Source: Shinella lacus
GTDB taxonomy: Bacteria > Pseudomonadota > Alphaproteobacteria > Rhizobiales > Rhizobiaceae
DNA length: 64,000 nucleotides
Direction: 5' to 3'
Assembly (NCBI RefSeq): GCF_010994755.1
Contig: NZ_WHSB02000001.1
Coordinates: 917,423-981,422, forward strand
The position numbers and the translations under genes were made by a program. Position 1 is the first letter of the stretch. Each line of letters opens with the position of its first letter. The notes under the pieces are model-generated. The model searched no databases. It was not told the DNA's origin and saw only the letters and a program-made list of their open reading frames with translations. This document shows, piece after piece, positions 63,715 through 64,000 of this stretch.

Positions 63715-64000
63715 CCCATGCGCTCGGAAGCGTAGGAACCGGGGCTCGGCGGGAAGACGATGGTCTTGTTGCCGTTCATGAAAACGCGGTGATGGATATG
63801 GGCGTGCACCGCGCGGGCCAGAACCTGGCTCTCCACGTCGCGGCCGATCGAGACATAATCCTCCGCCGACTGTGCATGGGTGATGCGCGCGACGTCCTGC
63901 TCGATGATCGGACCTTCGTCGAGATCCTCGGTGACGTAGTGCGCCGTGGCACCGATCAGCTTCACGCCGCGCTCGAAGGCCTGCTTGTAGGGATTTGCCC
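63711..64000 (-). CDS. purU: PurU, formyltetrahydrofolate deformylase, C-terminal part (start off window)
   Basis: The frame is open to the right edge on the minus strand. Visible is the C-terminal formyltransferase-like domain: [21 protein letters not shown], then [15 protein letters not shown], followed by a tail ending in SERMG. PurU hydrolyses 10-formyl-THF to formate and THF. The overlap with folD suggests a one-carbon oxidation unit that releases formate. Confidence 0.9.
   Translation of the reverse strand, partial: ANPYKQAFERGVKLIGATAHYVTEDLDEGPIIEQDVARITHAQSAEDYVSIGRDVESQVLARAVHAHIHHRVFMNGNKTIVFPPSPGSYASERMG

Overview
The window is GC-rich, densely coded DNA that looks like a chromosome or large replicon of a Rhizobiales alphaproteobacterium, probably Rhizobiaceae. 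Supporting this are the DUF6894 and DUF2934 proteins, paired transglutaminase genes, a CTCTCCCCC-type palindrome, many ABC, TRAP and TTT uptake systems, and the style of the pqq locus. No rRNA, tRNA, CRISPR array or intact insertion sequence was seen. Both ends cut a gene: an ABC ATPase at the left and purU at the right.

Region 1 (1-13.5 kb) is a PQQ-dependent alcohol oxidation locus. It holds a PedB/PedC-like exporter, a Sel1-repeat protein, a binding protein plus ATPase, a quinoprotein alcohol dehydrogenase with the extra aspartate that marks lanthanide-dependent enzymes (ExaF/PedH type), a LuxR-type response regulator, a FIST sensor protein, a hybrid histidine kinase, a pseudoazurin and complete pqqABCDE. 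A GGTCGyAwTG motif recurs upstream of three of its transcription units. Region 2 (13.5-20 kb) is a sugar or polyol ABC importer with a zinc-type polyol dehydrogenase and an AraC regulator. Region 3 (20-23.8 kb) has a membrane PAS-GGDEF protein and a divergent TetR/NmrA-reductase pair.

Region 4 (23.8-33.3 kb) is the most distinctive: a nine-gene Nit1C-type operon. Its genes are an MSMEG_0572-like protein, a nitrilase, a radical SAM protein, a GNAT, an AIR-synthase-like protein, a glycosyltransferase, an MSMEG_0570-like protein, a flavoprotein and a terminal LnmK/Pnap_2097-like protein. It lies divergent from a MocR regulator, with repeated TTGAATGCAT sites between them. The cluster is linked in the literature to nitrogen starvation and cyanide assimilation, but its product and mechanism are unsettled.

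Region 5 (33.3-37.6 kb) is a rearrangement zone. Fragments of a class V aminotransferase, an IS3-type transposase and a CoA-transferase B subunit flank a small redox island (AhpD-like protein, thioredoxin, thioredoxin reductase, TetR). Region 6 (37.6-45.6 kb) is a detoxification cluster: a PNPOx-FNR-ferredoxin fusion, three glutathione transferases, a carboxymuconolactone-decarboxylase-like protein, an Old Yellow Enzyme homologue and two divergent LysR regulators. Region 7 (46-49.1 kb) has small stress-type proteins and two transglutaminase-like proteins.

Region 8 (49.2-57 kb) joins GalB-, GalC- and GalD-like enzymes of 4-oxalomesaconate metabolism to a tripartite tricarboxylate (TTT) transporter. 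It is controlled by an unusual LysR protein with two N-terminal helix-turn-helix segments, and no ring-cleavage dioxygenase is present. Region 9 (57.1-62.6 kb) is a TakP-like TRAP transporter with a Cache-domain two-component system. Region 10 is folD-purU, one-carbon folate metabolism.
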